Shown: in pieces, positions 58,015 to 64,000 of the stretch | Layout of the letters: each line of letters starts with the position of its first letter | Numbering within the stretch: position 1 is the first letter of the stretch | NCBI RefSeq assembly: GCF_028649435.1 | Contig: NZ_JAQSIN010000009.1 | Source of the DNA: Curvibacter microcysteis | GTDB taxonomy: Bacteria > Pseudomonadota > Gammaproteobacteria > Burkholderiales > Burkholderiaceae_C | DNA length: 64,000 nucleotides | Direction: 5' to 3' (one strand) | The notes under the pieces: generated by a model | Told to the model about the DNA's origin: nothing | Database searches by the model: none | Seen by the model: only the letters and a program-made list of their open reading frames with translations | Position numbers and translations under genes: made by a program

Positions 58015-58717
58015 AAAGAAGTGCAATCAGGCCGGCCAGGCCAAACCATTGAAAAGCGTAACCGTAGTGTTTCTCCGAGCCCGTCGCAGGCTCAAACCAG
58101 TCTCGAGAAAGTCCGTCGGCATTGGGATCGATCTGCACCATCGACCCCGCCAACAATGGCAAACCGGTTTCTTGCCGGAAAGCATCCCAGTCCAGATTTT
58201 GCCGGATACGGGAAGACCCCTCGGCCGCACCGGCTGCCCCCAGCTCCAACAACTTCGCGGGCACGGTGGCGACACGCGCTCGCACCATGACCTCCCCCTG
58301 GGGCGTCGGCACCTCAGACAAACGGGTCCGGTCGACAAAATCACGCGGCACCCAGCCCCGCTGCACGAGCACCACACCCCGCTCCCCCGACAAGGCCAGG
58401 GGCGTCAGCACAAAAAACCCGGGACGGCCCTTCATCTGCCGGTTGTCCAAGTACACATTGAACTGGGGCAGCCACACGCCCTTCAGGTTCACAGAACGAT
58501 GCAACAAGGTCTGCCCATCGCGTACCGCCTGCAACCATTCGCGTTGGCTCAACTCGGGACGAGCTCGCTCCTGCTCCAAGGCGGCATGCAATGCTTCTTT
58601 TTCGGCTGCCCGCGACAGTTGCCAGCGGCCCAAGGACAGGGTTGTCATCAAGGCCAGGCCGGCCGCCAAGGTGATGAGCCAAAAGCGCCAAGAGCGCCAC
58701 GCAAGAGAGGTGTTCAC
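57953..58717 (-). CDS. SURF1 family cytochrome oxidase assembly protein
   Basis: A 254-residue protein with two terminal membrane spans: RFWLITLAAGLALMTTLSLGRWQLSRAAEK at the start and HYGYAFQWFGLAGLIALLYVWFQ at the end. NRQMKGRPGFFVLTPL and VLVQRGWVPRD are SURF1 blocks. It helps insert heme A into subunit I. The start is GTG at 58717. It is first in the surf1-ScoLike-ctaA-ctaB-sco unit and divergent from the twin-TM gene with a 15-base gap. Confidence 0.93.
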   Translation of the reverse strand: MNTSLAWRSWRFWLITLAAGLALMTTLSLGRWQLSRAAEKEALHAALEQERARPELSQREWLQAVRDGQTLLHRSVNLKGVWLPQFNVYLDNRQMKGRPGFFVLTPLALSGERGVVLVQRGWVPRDFVDRTRLSEVPTPQGEVMVRARVATVPAKLLELGAAGAAEGSSRIRQNLDWDAFRQETGLPLLAGSMVQIDPNADGLSRDWFEPATGSEKHYGYAFQWFGLAGLIALLYVWFQIVRRFFRSADPEVRP

Positions 58718-58732
58718 AAGATAATGGAGTCC

Positions 58733-58957
58733 ATGAAATACCTCGTCATGCTAGCGTTTGCGGCCATCTTGCTGAGTCTGGGCTCCGCATTGTTTTTCAT
58801 GATGAAGGGCGGCCCGGCCAAAGACCCGGACAAAAGCAGCTCCATGGTCAAGGCCTTGGCCTTGCGGGTCGGCCTCTCGGTCCTGCTGTTCATCTGTATC
58901 TTGGTGAGTTGGAAATTGGGCTGGATTCAACCGACGGGCATTGCCCCAGGCCAATAA
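58733..58957 (+). CDS. Small twin-transmembrane protein (DUF2909-like)
   Basis: A 74-residue protein with two membrane helices (KYLVMLAFAAILLSLGSALFFMM and LRVGLSVLLFICILVSWKLGW) joined by a short polar loop (KGGPAKDPDKSSSMVK). It matches the twin-TM small proteins found next to cytochrome oxidase genes. ATG 58733 has GGAG just upstream; ATG 58724 in frame is possible. It is the only plus-strand gene in this oxidase region. Confidence 0.85.
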   Translation: MKYLVMLAFAAILLSLGSALFFMMKGGPAKDPDKSSSMVKALALRVGLSVLLFICILVSWKLGWIQPTGIAPGQ

Positions 58958-59051
58958 AACACATCCCAGCACGACAGAGGGCTTCGAAGTACGCCCGTCA
59001 ACGCCCCAGATTCAAAGAGCGTGTGGCCCCAATTTGCCGGCACGGACTAAC

Positions 59052-59079
59052 AAAAAAAGCGCCTGACGGCGCTTTTTTT
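59052..59079. terminator. Bidirectional intrinsic terminator
   Basis: Seven A, GCGCC, loop TGAC, GGCGC, seven T. The symmetric A and T runs allow termination of the twin-TM gene on plus and coxC on minus. Confidence 0.9.
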
Positions 59080-59093
59080 GAGAGTGATGACGC

Positions 59094-59975
59094 TCAGAAC
59101 CAATACACCACGATGTAGAGGCCCAACCACACCACGTCCACAAAGTGCCAGTACCACGCGGCGCCTTCGAAGCCAAAGTGGCGATCCTTCGTGAAATGGC
59201 CCTTTTGCAGGCGCAGGGTGATGAAAAACAGCATCAGCATGCCGACAAAAACGTGGAAACCGTGGAAACCCGTCAGCAAGTAGAAGGTGGAGCCATACAC
59301 ACCCGAGCTGAGCTTGAGGTTCATGTCGCTGTATGCGTGGGCGTATTCATAGCCTTGCACGAACAAGAAGATCACACCCAAGATCACCGTCATCCACATG
59401 AAGGCGATCGTCTTGCTGCGCTCACCTGCCTGCAATGCGTGGTGGGCGATGGTCAGCGTCACGCCCGACGTCAGCAACAGAGCGGTGTTGATGGTGGGCA
59501 ACCAAAACGGGGTCATGGTCTGGAAGGGTTCGATGGTGCCCGCGGGAGACGCTGTCACCCCGGCCGCCATGCTGGGCCACACGGCCTTGAAATCAGGCCA
59601 CAGCAGCGCATTGTCCAGACTGCCAAGTGCCGGCACCGAGTGCGCCCGAGCCCACCACAAGGCTGCAAAGAAGGCCCCGAAAAACATCACCTCGGAGAAG
59701 ATGAACCAGCTCATGCTCCAGCGGTAAGACAGGTCAATCTTGCGGCTGTACAAGCCCCCTTCGCTCTCGGCGATGGCATCACGGAACCACTGAAACAACA
59801 CACCCAACCACCAGACCATGCCCAGGGCCAGGGAGTACATGCCCCATTCAGCACCGTTGATCCACTGGCCTGCGCCCAGAATCACAAAGAACAAGCCAAT
59901 GGCCGCCATGACCGGATGGCGGGACTCGTGTGGAACGAAGTAGTAAGGGGTTCCACCGTGTGTTGTCGCACTCAT
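59094..59975 (-). CDS. coxC: Cytochrome c oxidase subunit III
   Basis: A 293-residue seven-TM subunit. SATTHGGTPYYFVPHESRHPVMAAIG opening, WFRDAIAESEGGLYSRKIDLSYRWSMSWFIFSEVMFFGAFF, and the C-terminal LLTGFHGFHVFVG...HFGFEGAAWYWHFVDVVWLGLYIVVYWF are diagnostic. CAGGAG precedes the ATG at 59975. It is the last gene of the coxB-coxA unit. Confidence 0.97.
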   Translation of the reverse strand: MSATTHGGTPYYFVPHESRHPVMAAIGLFFVILGAGQWINGAEWGMYSLALGMVWWLGVLFQWFRDAIAESEGGLYSRKIDLSYRWSMSWFIFSEVMFFGAFFAALWWARAHSVPALGSLDNALLWPDFKAVWPSMAAGVTASPAGTIEPFQTMTPFWLPTINTALLLTSGVTLTIAHHALQAGERSKTIAFMWMTVILGVIFLFVQGYEYAHAYSDMNLKLSSGVYGSTFYLLTGFHGFHVFVGMLMLFFITLRLQKGHFTKDRHFGFEGAAWYWHFVDVVWLGLYIVVYWF

Positions 59976-60021
59976 TTTTGCTCCTGACTCTCTCAAACTC
60001 TGATTTGGATTTAGAACCGGC

Positions 60022-60234
60022 TCAACGGACCACCCAGTTCACCAAGGCCACCAGGGCCAAGACGAACAGCATTGCGCCGACCAGGCCGACCGCAATGATG
60101 TGAAAAATATTCAACTTGGCCGTGTCTTCTTGGTAGTCACTGTTCTTGCGAATGCCAATGAATGACCAAGCCACGGCCTTCACCGTCCGCAGAATCGAAC
60201 CCTTGCGGGCGGCGATGGACGAAGGCTCGCTCAT
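60022..60234 (-). CDS. DUF2970 family small membrane protein
   Basis: A 70-residue protein with one C-terminal membrane helix (LNIFHIIAVGLVGAMLFVLALVALVNWVV) after ILRTVKAVAWSFIGIRKNSDYQED, the DUF2970 pattern. Found between ctaG and coxC in many betaproteobacteria; probably an oxidase accessory. Its ATG overlaps the ctaG stop by four bases. Confidence 0.9.
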   Translation of the reverse strand: MSEPSSIAARKGSILRTVKAVAWSFIGIRKNSDYQEDTAKLNIFHIIAVGLVGAMLFVLALVALVNWVVR

Positions 60235-60851
60235 GAACCCACCTTCTCTGGCTGCAAAGGCGCTTGCGCAGTGCCGCCAGCAGGCGCGGGTGGGGTTTTG
60301 CCACCCACCTCAAAAAAGGTGTAGGACAAGGTGATGGTCGTCACGTCTTTGGACAGCTTGGGGTCCACCACAAAGGCCACGGGCCATTCCTTCTTCTCGC
60401 CAGGCTCCAGCGTGTACTGGTTGAAACAGAAACACTCCACCTTGTTGAAGTGCGCTGCTGCCTGACGGGGTGCGTAGCTCGGAATGGCTTGTGCCGACAT
60501 GCGGCGGTTTTGTACGTTTTGGAACTCGTACATCACCGTGGTCAATTCGCCTGGATGCACCTGCACCGATCGCTGAGCAGGCTTGAACTCCCAAGGGCCG
60601 CGGGAATTGGCATCGAATTCCACCGTGATCGTGCGGGTGAGGTCCACCTGGGTGTTGTCAGGCAGGCGAACGTTCTTGCCGACAGAGCCGACACCGGGCA
60701 CTTCACGCTCGGCCAAAGCCAAGATGTTGATGCCCGTGAACTCGCAGATGGCCTGGTACATGGGCACCAAGGCGTACCCGAAAGCGAACATACCGGCCGC
60801 CACAACGACCAGTTTGCGCACCATGCGGGTGTTTTCACTGCGAAAGGACAT
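60231..60851 (-). CDS. ctaG: Cytochrome c oxidase assembly protein CtaG (Cox11)
   Basis: A 206-residue Cox11 homologue that delivers copper to CuB in subunit I. One N-terminal membrane span (KLVVVAAGMFAFGYALVPMYQAICEFTGIN, including a conserved cysteine) and a periplasmic domain with the copper-binding CFCF motif (FNKVECFCFNQYTLEPGE). It follows the small assembly gene and overlaps DUF2970. Confidence 0.96.
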   Translation of the reverse strand: MSFRSENTRMVRKLVVVAAGMFAFGYALVPMYQAICEFTGINILALAEREVPGVGSVGKNVRLPDNTQVDLTRTITVEFDANSRGPWEFKPAQRSVQVHPGELTTVMYEFQNVQNRRMSAQAIPSYAPRQAAAHFNKVECFCFNQYTLEPGEKKEWPVAFVVDPKLSKDVTTITLSYTFFEVGGKTPPAPAGGTAQAPLQPEKVGS

Positions 60852-60865
60852 GAAGAATTGCCTGC

Positions 60866-60979
60866 TCAGTGTTGGGACAACAAAATCATCTTGGCCATGA
60901 ACCCGACAAAGAAGACGGCTGCAATGGATGCCAGGATCAAGGCCAGGCGCAGGTTGTTTTTCTTTTGTTCAGCGTTCAT
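60866..60979 (-). CDS. Cytochrome oxidase small assembly protein
   Basis: A 37-residue single-span protein (MNAEQKKNNLRLALILA, then SIAAVFFVGFMAKMILLSQH). It sits 17 bases after coxA and 14 bases before ctaG, the usual place of this short gene in Burkholderiales. Lysine-rich N terminus and one helix, as in the family. Easily missed because of its length. Confidence 0.85.
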   Translation of the reverse strand: MNAEQKKNNLRLALILASIAAVFFVGFMAKMILLSQH

Positions 60980-60996
60980 GGCGGGTCTGACCTTGT

Positions 60997-62619
60997 TCAA
61001 CCAATCACGCGGGTTGCGGTGGCATCCAGCTTGGGCGGGTTCTCAAAGGTGTGGAACGGCGCCGGCGATGGCACTTCCCACTCTAGGCCTTCAGCGGCTT
61101 CCCACGGCTTCTGCGGGGCTTTTTCGCCCTTGCCCATCATGGTGGGCAGCACCACGAAGACAAAGAAGTAAACCTGAGCCAGACCGAAAGCAAACGCACC
61201 AACCGAAGCGACTGCGTTGAAGTCAGCGAACTGCATGGGGTAGTCGGCGTAACGACGTGGCATGCCAGCCAGACCCAAGAAGTGCATCGGGAAGAAGGTC
61301 ACGTTGAAAGCGATCAGGGACCACCAGAAGTGGATCTTGCCGCGGGTTTCGTTGTACATCACGCCGGTCCACTTGGGAGCCCAGTAGTAATAGCCAGCGA
61401 ACAGGGCATACAAGGAGCCAGCCACCAACACGTAGTGGAAGTGGGCCACCACGTAGTACGTGTCTTGCAGCTGGATGTCGATCGGGGCCATGGCCAGGAT
61501 CAGGCCGGTGAAACCGCCCATGGTGAACACGAAGATGAAGCCCACCGCAAACAGCATCGGGGTTTCAAAGGTCATCGAGCCCTGCCACATGGTGGCGATC
61601 CAGTTGAAAATCTTCACGGCGGTCGGCACGGCAATCAGCATCGTGGCGTACATGAAGAACAGCTGGCCAGTCACAGGCATGCCGGTCGTGAACATGTGGT
61701 GAGCCCACACGATGAAGGACAGGATGGCGATGGACGAGGTTGCGTACACCATGGAGGCGTAACCAAACAGCTTCTTACGAGCAAAGGCCGGCACGATCTG
61801 GCTAACGATGCCGAAGGCCGGCAAGATCATGATGTACACCTCGGGGTGACCGAAGAACCAGAAGATGTGTTGGTACATCACCGGGTCACCACCACCAGCA
61901 GGGTTGAAGAAGCTGGTACCAAAGTGGCGATCAGTCAGCGTCATGGTGATGGCACCGGCCAGCACGGGCATCACAGCGATCAGCAGGTAGGCAGTGATCA
62001 GCCAGGTCCAGGCGAACATCGGCATCTTCATCAAGGTCATGCCTGGGGCTCGCATGTTGAGGATGGTGACAATGATGTTGATCGAACCCATGATCGACGA
62101 AGCACCCAGGATGTGCATGGCGAAAATGCCCGCATCCATGGAAGGGCCCATTTGCAAGGTGAGCGGAGCGTAAAGCGTCCAACCGGCGGCAGGCGCCCCA
62201 CCCGGCATGAAGAACGAGCCCGCCAGCATGATGGCTGCCGGGATCATCAGCCAGAAGCTGAAATTGTTCATGCGCGCAAAAGCCATGTCGGACGCGCCAA
62301 TTTGCAGCGGCAGCATCCAGTTCGCAAAGCCCACAAAGGCCGGCATGATGGCGCCGAACACCATGATCAGGCCGTGCATGGTGGTGAGCTGGTTGAACAA
62401 CTCAGGGTTCATCAGCTGCAAACCAGGCTGGAACAACTCGGCACGGATGCCCAATGCCAGCACACCGCCGATCATCAACATCGTGAAGCTGAACAGCAGG
62501 TACAGGGTGCCGATGTCTTTGTGGTTGGTCGCAAAGACCCAACGACGCCAGCCCGTGGGAGCGTGACCGTGGGCATGATCGTCGTGCGCATGATCGTGGT
62601 GGTCGAGAACTGCACTCAT
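60997..62619 (-). CDS. coxA: Cytochrome c oxidase subunit I
   Basis: A 540-residue twelve-TM catalytic subunit binding heme a, heme a3 and CuB. FATNHKDIGTLYLLF opening, first heme ligand in TTMHGLIMVFGAIMPAF, the WFFGHPEVYIMILPAFG loop with the CuB His and cross-link Tyr, HHMFTTGMP, and VAHFHYVLVAGS ligand helix. A His/Asp-rich N-terminal leader (DHHDHAHDDHAHGHAP) precedes the core. It lies 39 bases after coxB. Confidence 0.98.
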   Translation of the reverse strand: MSAVLDHHDHAHDDHAHGHAPTGWRRWVFATNHKDIGTLYLLFSFTMLMIGGVLALGIRAELFQPGLQLMNPELFNQLTTMHGLIMVFGAIMPAFVGFANWMLPLQIGASDMAFARMNNFSFWLMIPAAIMLAGSFFMPGGAPAAGWTLYAPLTLQMGPSMDAGIFAMHILGASSIMGSINIIVTILNMRAPGMTLMKMPMFAWTWLITAYLLIAVMPVLAGAITMTLTDRHFGTSFFNPAGGGDPVMYQHIFWFFGHPEVYIMILPAFGIVSQIVPAFARKKLFGYASMVYATSSIAILSFIVWAHHMFTTGMPVTGQLFFMYATMLIAVPTAVKIFNWIATMWQGSMTFETPMLFAVGFIFVFTMGGFTGLILAMAPIDIQLQDTYYVVAHFHYVLVAGSLYALFAGYYYWAPKWTGVMYNETRGKIHFWWSLIAFNVTFFPMHFLGLAGMPRRYADYPMQFADFNAVASVGAFAFGLAQVYFFVFVVLPTMMGKGEKAPQKPWEAAEGLEWEVPSPAPFHTFENPPKLDATATRVIG

Positions 62620-62658
62620 GGTGTTTCCTTGTCTGAATCGGGGGACGGCGACGTCGGA

Positions 62659-63828
62659 TTACTTGCCGCGCAGCGCCAGCACTTCGGCGGGCTGAACCAA
62701 TTGGCCAGTCTTGTTGGACCAGCTGTTCTTGGTGTAGGTCACAACAGCGGCAATGTCGGTGTCCGACAACTGCTTCCAAGCAGGCATGGTGCCGTTGTTT
62801 TGACCATTGAGCAGCACTGCGATCTGGCGAGCATGATCCGCATCCAGCACCGTGGCCGAGCCGTCCAGTGCCTTGATCGGGCCTGCGCCCTTGCCGTTGG
62901 GCTGATGGCAGGCGGCGCAATTGGCGGCATACACCTTTTCACCGCGCTTGCTCAGGTCATCCAGCGCCCAGACCTTGCTCGGGTCGTCAGCCTTGGCCGC
63001 TGCCTTCTTCTTTTCAGCATTGACCCAGGCGGAATAGTCTTCGGCCGACAGCACCTTCACGTGGATGGGCATGTAGGCGTGTTCTTTACCGCACAGCTCG
63101 GCGCACTGGCCGTAGAAGTCACCCACCTTTTCGGCGCGGAACCAGGTGTCACGCACGAAGCCTGGGATGGCGTCCTGCTTGATACCAAAAGCCGGCACCA
63201 TGAACGCGTGAATCACGTCGTTGGCGGTGGTGATCACGCGCACTTTCTTGTTGACCGGGACCACCAGGGGGTTGTCCACCTTCAGGAGGTAATTGTCAGG
63301 AATGTCGCCCTTGGCGCCGTTGTCAGAAAGCGCGCGGTGCGAAGCGTCCAGCGTGGAAACGAAAGCCAGGCCTTCACCTTCGCCCTTGATGTAGTCGTAG
63401 CCCCACTTCCACTGGTAACCCGTGGCCTTGACAGTGAGGTCAGCGTTGGTGGTGTCTTTTTGGGCGACCAGCACCTTGGTGGCCGGCAGGGCCATCAGGA
63501 TCACGATCACGAAAGGCGCAATGGTCCAGATGATTTCCACCGTCACCGACTCATGGAAGGTCGCGGGCTTGTAACCCAGCGACTTGCGGTGCTTGAGGAT
63601 GGAATAGAACATGACACTGAACACGGCCACGAAGATCACCGTGCAGATGATCAACATCATCCAGTGCAGGAAATGCTGTTCTTCGGCAATCCGGGTGGCT
63701 GGCGGCGCCAGGTTGAGCTGTCGCACCGCTGGGCCGCCGGGCAAGTCACTGACGGCATGCGCAGCCGAGCCCAGCAAGGCACCGGCGGTCAGCAGCAGCG
63801 AAGCCAACTTGTTGGAAATGCTCTTCAT
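62659..63828 (-). CDS. coxB: Cytochrome c oxidase subunit II with C-terminal cytochrome c domain
   Basis: A 389-residue subunit. Signal peptide (MKSISNKLASLLLTAGALLGSAAHA), two membrane helices (~50-130), CuA domain with GQCAELCGKEHAYMPI, then a C-terminal cytochrome c domain with heme site CAACH (EKVYAANCAACHQPNGKG) and a distal methionine in TMPAWKQL. This is the caa3-type fused form. ATG 63828 is preferred to an in-frame GTG three codons upstream. First gene of the coxB-coxA-small-ctaG-DUF2970-coxC unit. Confidence 0.97.
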   Translation of the reverse strand: MKSISNKLASLLLTAGALLGSAAHAVSDLPGGPAVRQLNLAPPATRIAEEQHFLHWMMLIICTVIFVAVFSVMFYSILKHRKSLGYKPATFHESVTVEIIWTIAPFVIVILMALPATKVLVAQKDTTNADLTVKATGYQWKWGYDYIKGEGEGLAFVSTLDASHRALSDNGAKGDIPDNYLLKVDNPLVVPVNKKVRVITTANDVIHAFMVPAFGIKQDAIPGFVRDTWFRAEKVGDFYGQCAELCGKEHAYMPIHVKVLSAEDYSAWVNAEKKKAAAKADDPSKVWALDDLSKRGEKVYAANCAACHQPNGKGAGPIKALDGSATVLDADHARQIAVLLNGQNNGTMPAWKQLSDTDIAAVVTYTKNSWSNKTGQLVQPAEVLALRGK

Positions 63829-63895
63829 CGTGTTCACTTCTTCATTGCCTCAATTTAACAAACCTCACACCGCAGACGGGCTGCCGTGTCAGACA

Positions 63896-64000
63896 TCACA
63901 TGGCTCGCAATGCCCTTCGAATTTCGCTGGCCAAGGCCGGACGCAATTCGGGGCGCACGAAGCGCCCCACCTCAAACGTCCGCCCTTGACCTGACAACTC
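63896..64000 (-). CDS. DUF2244-like protein, C-terminal fragment (cut by window edge)
   Basis: The last 34 codons of a minus-strand gene entering from the right edge, ending GRTFEVGRFVRPELRP then ALASEIRRALRAM. This pattern (VEVGRF...L..EL..AL) resembles the C terminus of DUF2244 membrane proteins, which often lie upstream of coxB. The stop (63896-63898) is 67 bases before the coxB start, so it could be co-transcribed. Confidence 0.6.
   Translation of the reverse strand, partial: ELSGQGRTFEVGRFVRPELRPALASEIRRALRAM

Noticed and set aside
61282..63858. 858-codon open frame on plus opposite coxA and coxB
   Set aside because: Composition is His/Gly/Arg/Gln-rich with no domain; it mirrors two unmistakable oxidase genes. 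Long antisense frames are expected in GC-rich codon usage.
1..64000. CRISPR arrays, insertion sequences, phage genes, tRNA or rRNA genes
   Set aside because: No spaced direct repeats, transposase or integrase-like proteins, or tRNA cloverleaf sequences were seen in the intergenic regions read; a covariance-model scan would be needed to exclude small RNAs.

Overview
The window is 64 kb of high-GC bacterial chromosome, densely packed with genes. Gene content and order fit a betaproteobacterium of the order Burkholderiales, most likely Comamonadaceae. This rests on the fdsGBACD formate dehydrogenase operon, a cytochrome c oxidase locus of the coxB-coxA-small assembly protein-ctaG-DUF2970-coxC type, DUF3460 next to scpA, the ftsY/M16/rsmD/coaD neighbourhood and an aa3-type oxidase with heme A synthesis. 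The taxonomy is an inference from family knowledge and not the result of a search. I saw no insertion sequence, prophage, CRISPR array, tRNA or rRNA. Most of the window is core chromosome, with a few accessory or poorly characterised genes.

Layout. 0-11 kb: the 5' end of serS, a secreted carbohydrate-binding-like protein, a PLP dehydratase, a CBS protein, fkpB/slpA-ispH, radC with an Smr-domain gene, a GNAT enzyme with a group II truncated hemoglobin, a large FtsX-like permease, a membrane-anchored C13 (legumain-like) peptidase and an HpaI-type aldolase. 11.7-20.8 kb: a minus-strand formate module made of a LysR regulator, an oxalate/formate-type MFS carrier, fdsG, fdsB, fdsA, fdhD/fdsC and fdsD. 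20.8-34 kb: apbC/mrp, metG, a 7TM protein with a degenerate GGDEF domain, a SulP carrier, DUF3460, scpA, queE, queD, a pabB-pabC fusion and panC. 33-38.7 kb: gpsA, secB, grxC and a membrane rhodanese on minus; gpmA, ctpA and a moeB-like gene on plus. 38.9-41.5 kb: a signalling cluster with a receiver-only protein, a NarL-type regulator and a CHASE3 histidine kinase. 41.6-54.5 kb: a small unknown ORF, an alpha/beta hydrolase, coaD, rsmD, two M16 peptidases (one without the zinc motif), ftsY, a serine-linker lipoprotein, DUF3034 with an exported globin, an SRPBCC protein, rpoH and a Bug-type binding protein. 54.6-64 kb: cytochrome c oxidase structural and assembly genes (sco, ctaB, ctaA, a second Sco-like protein, surf1, a small twin-TM protein, coxC, DUF2970, ctaG, a 37-residue small assembly protein, coxA, coxB) and the 3' end of a DUF2244 gene.

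How it fits together. The formate module would import or exchange formate and oxidise it to CO2 with NAD+ reduction. The oxidase region supplies the terminal oxidase, its CuA/CuB copper delivery and heme A. The clearest regulatory element is a perfect CIRCE operator (52337-52363) lying on top of the rpoH promoter, which suggests the HrcA repressor controls the heat-shock sigma factor. Other items worth a second look are a degenerate GGDEF domain that keeps its c-di-GMP inhibitory-site motif, a second Sco-like copper-site protein hidden in the oxidase assembly operon, an exported truncated hemoglobin paired with DUF3034, an inverted repeat upstream of the formate operon, and an intrinsic terminator that ends three bases before the moeB-like start codon. 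I did not find a clearly new multi-gene system; these are the best leads.
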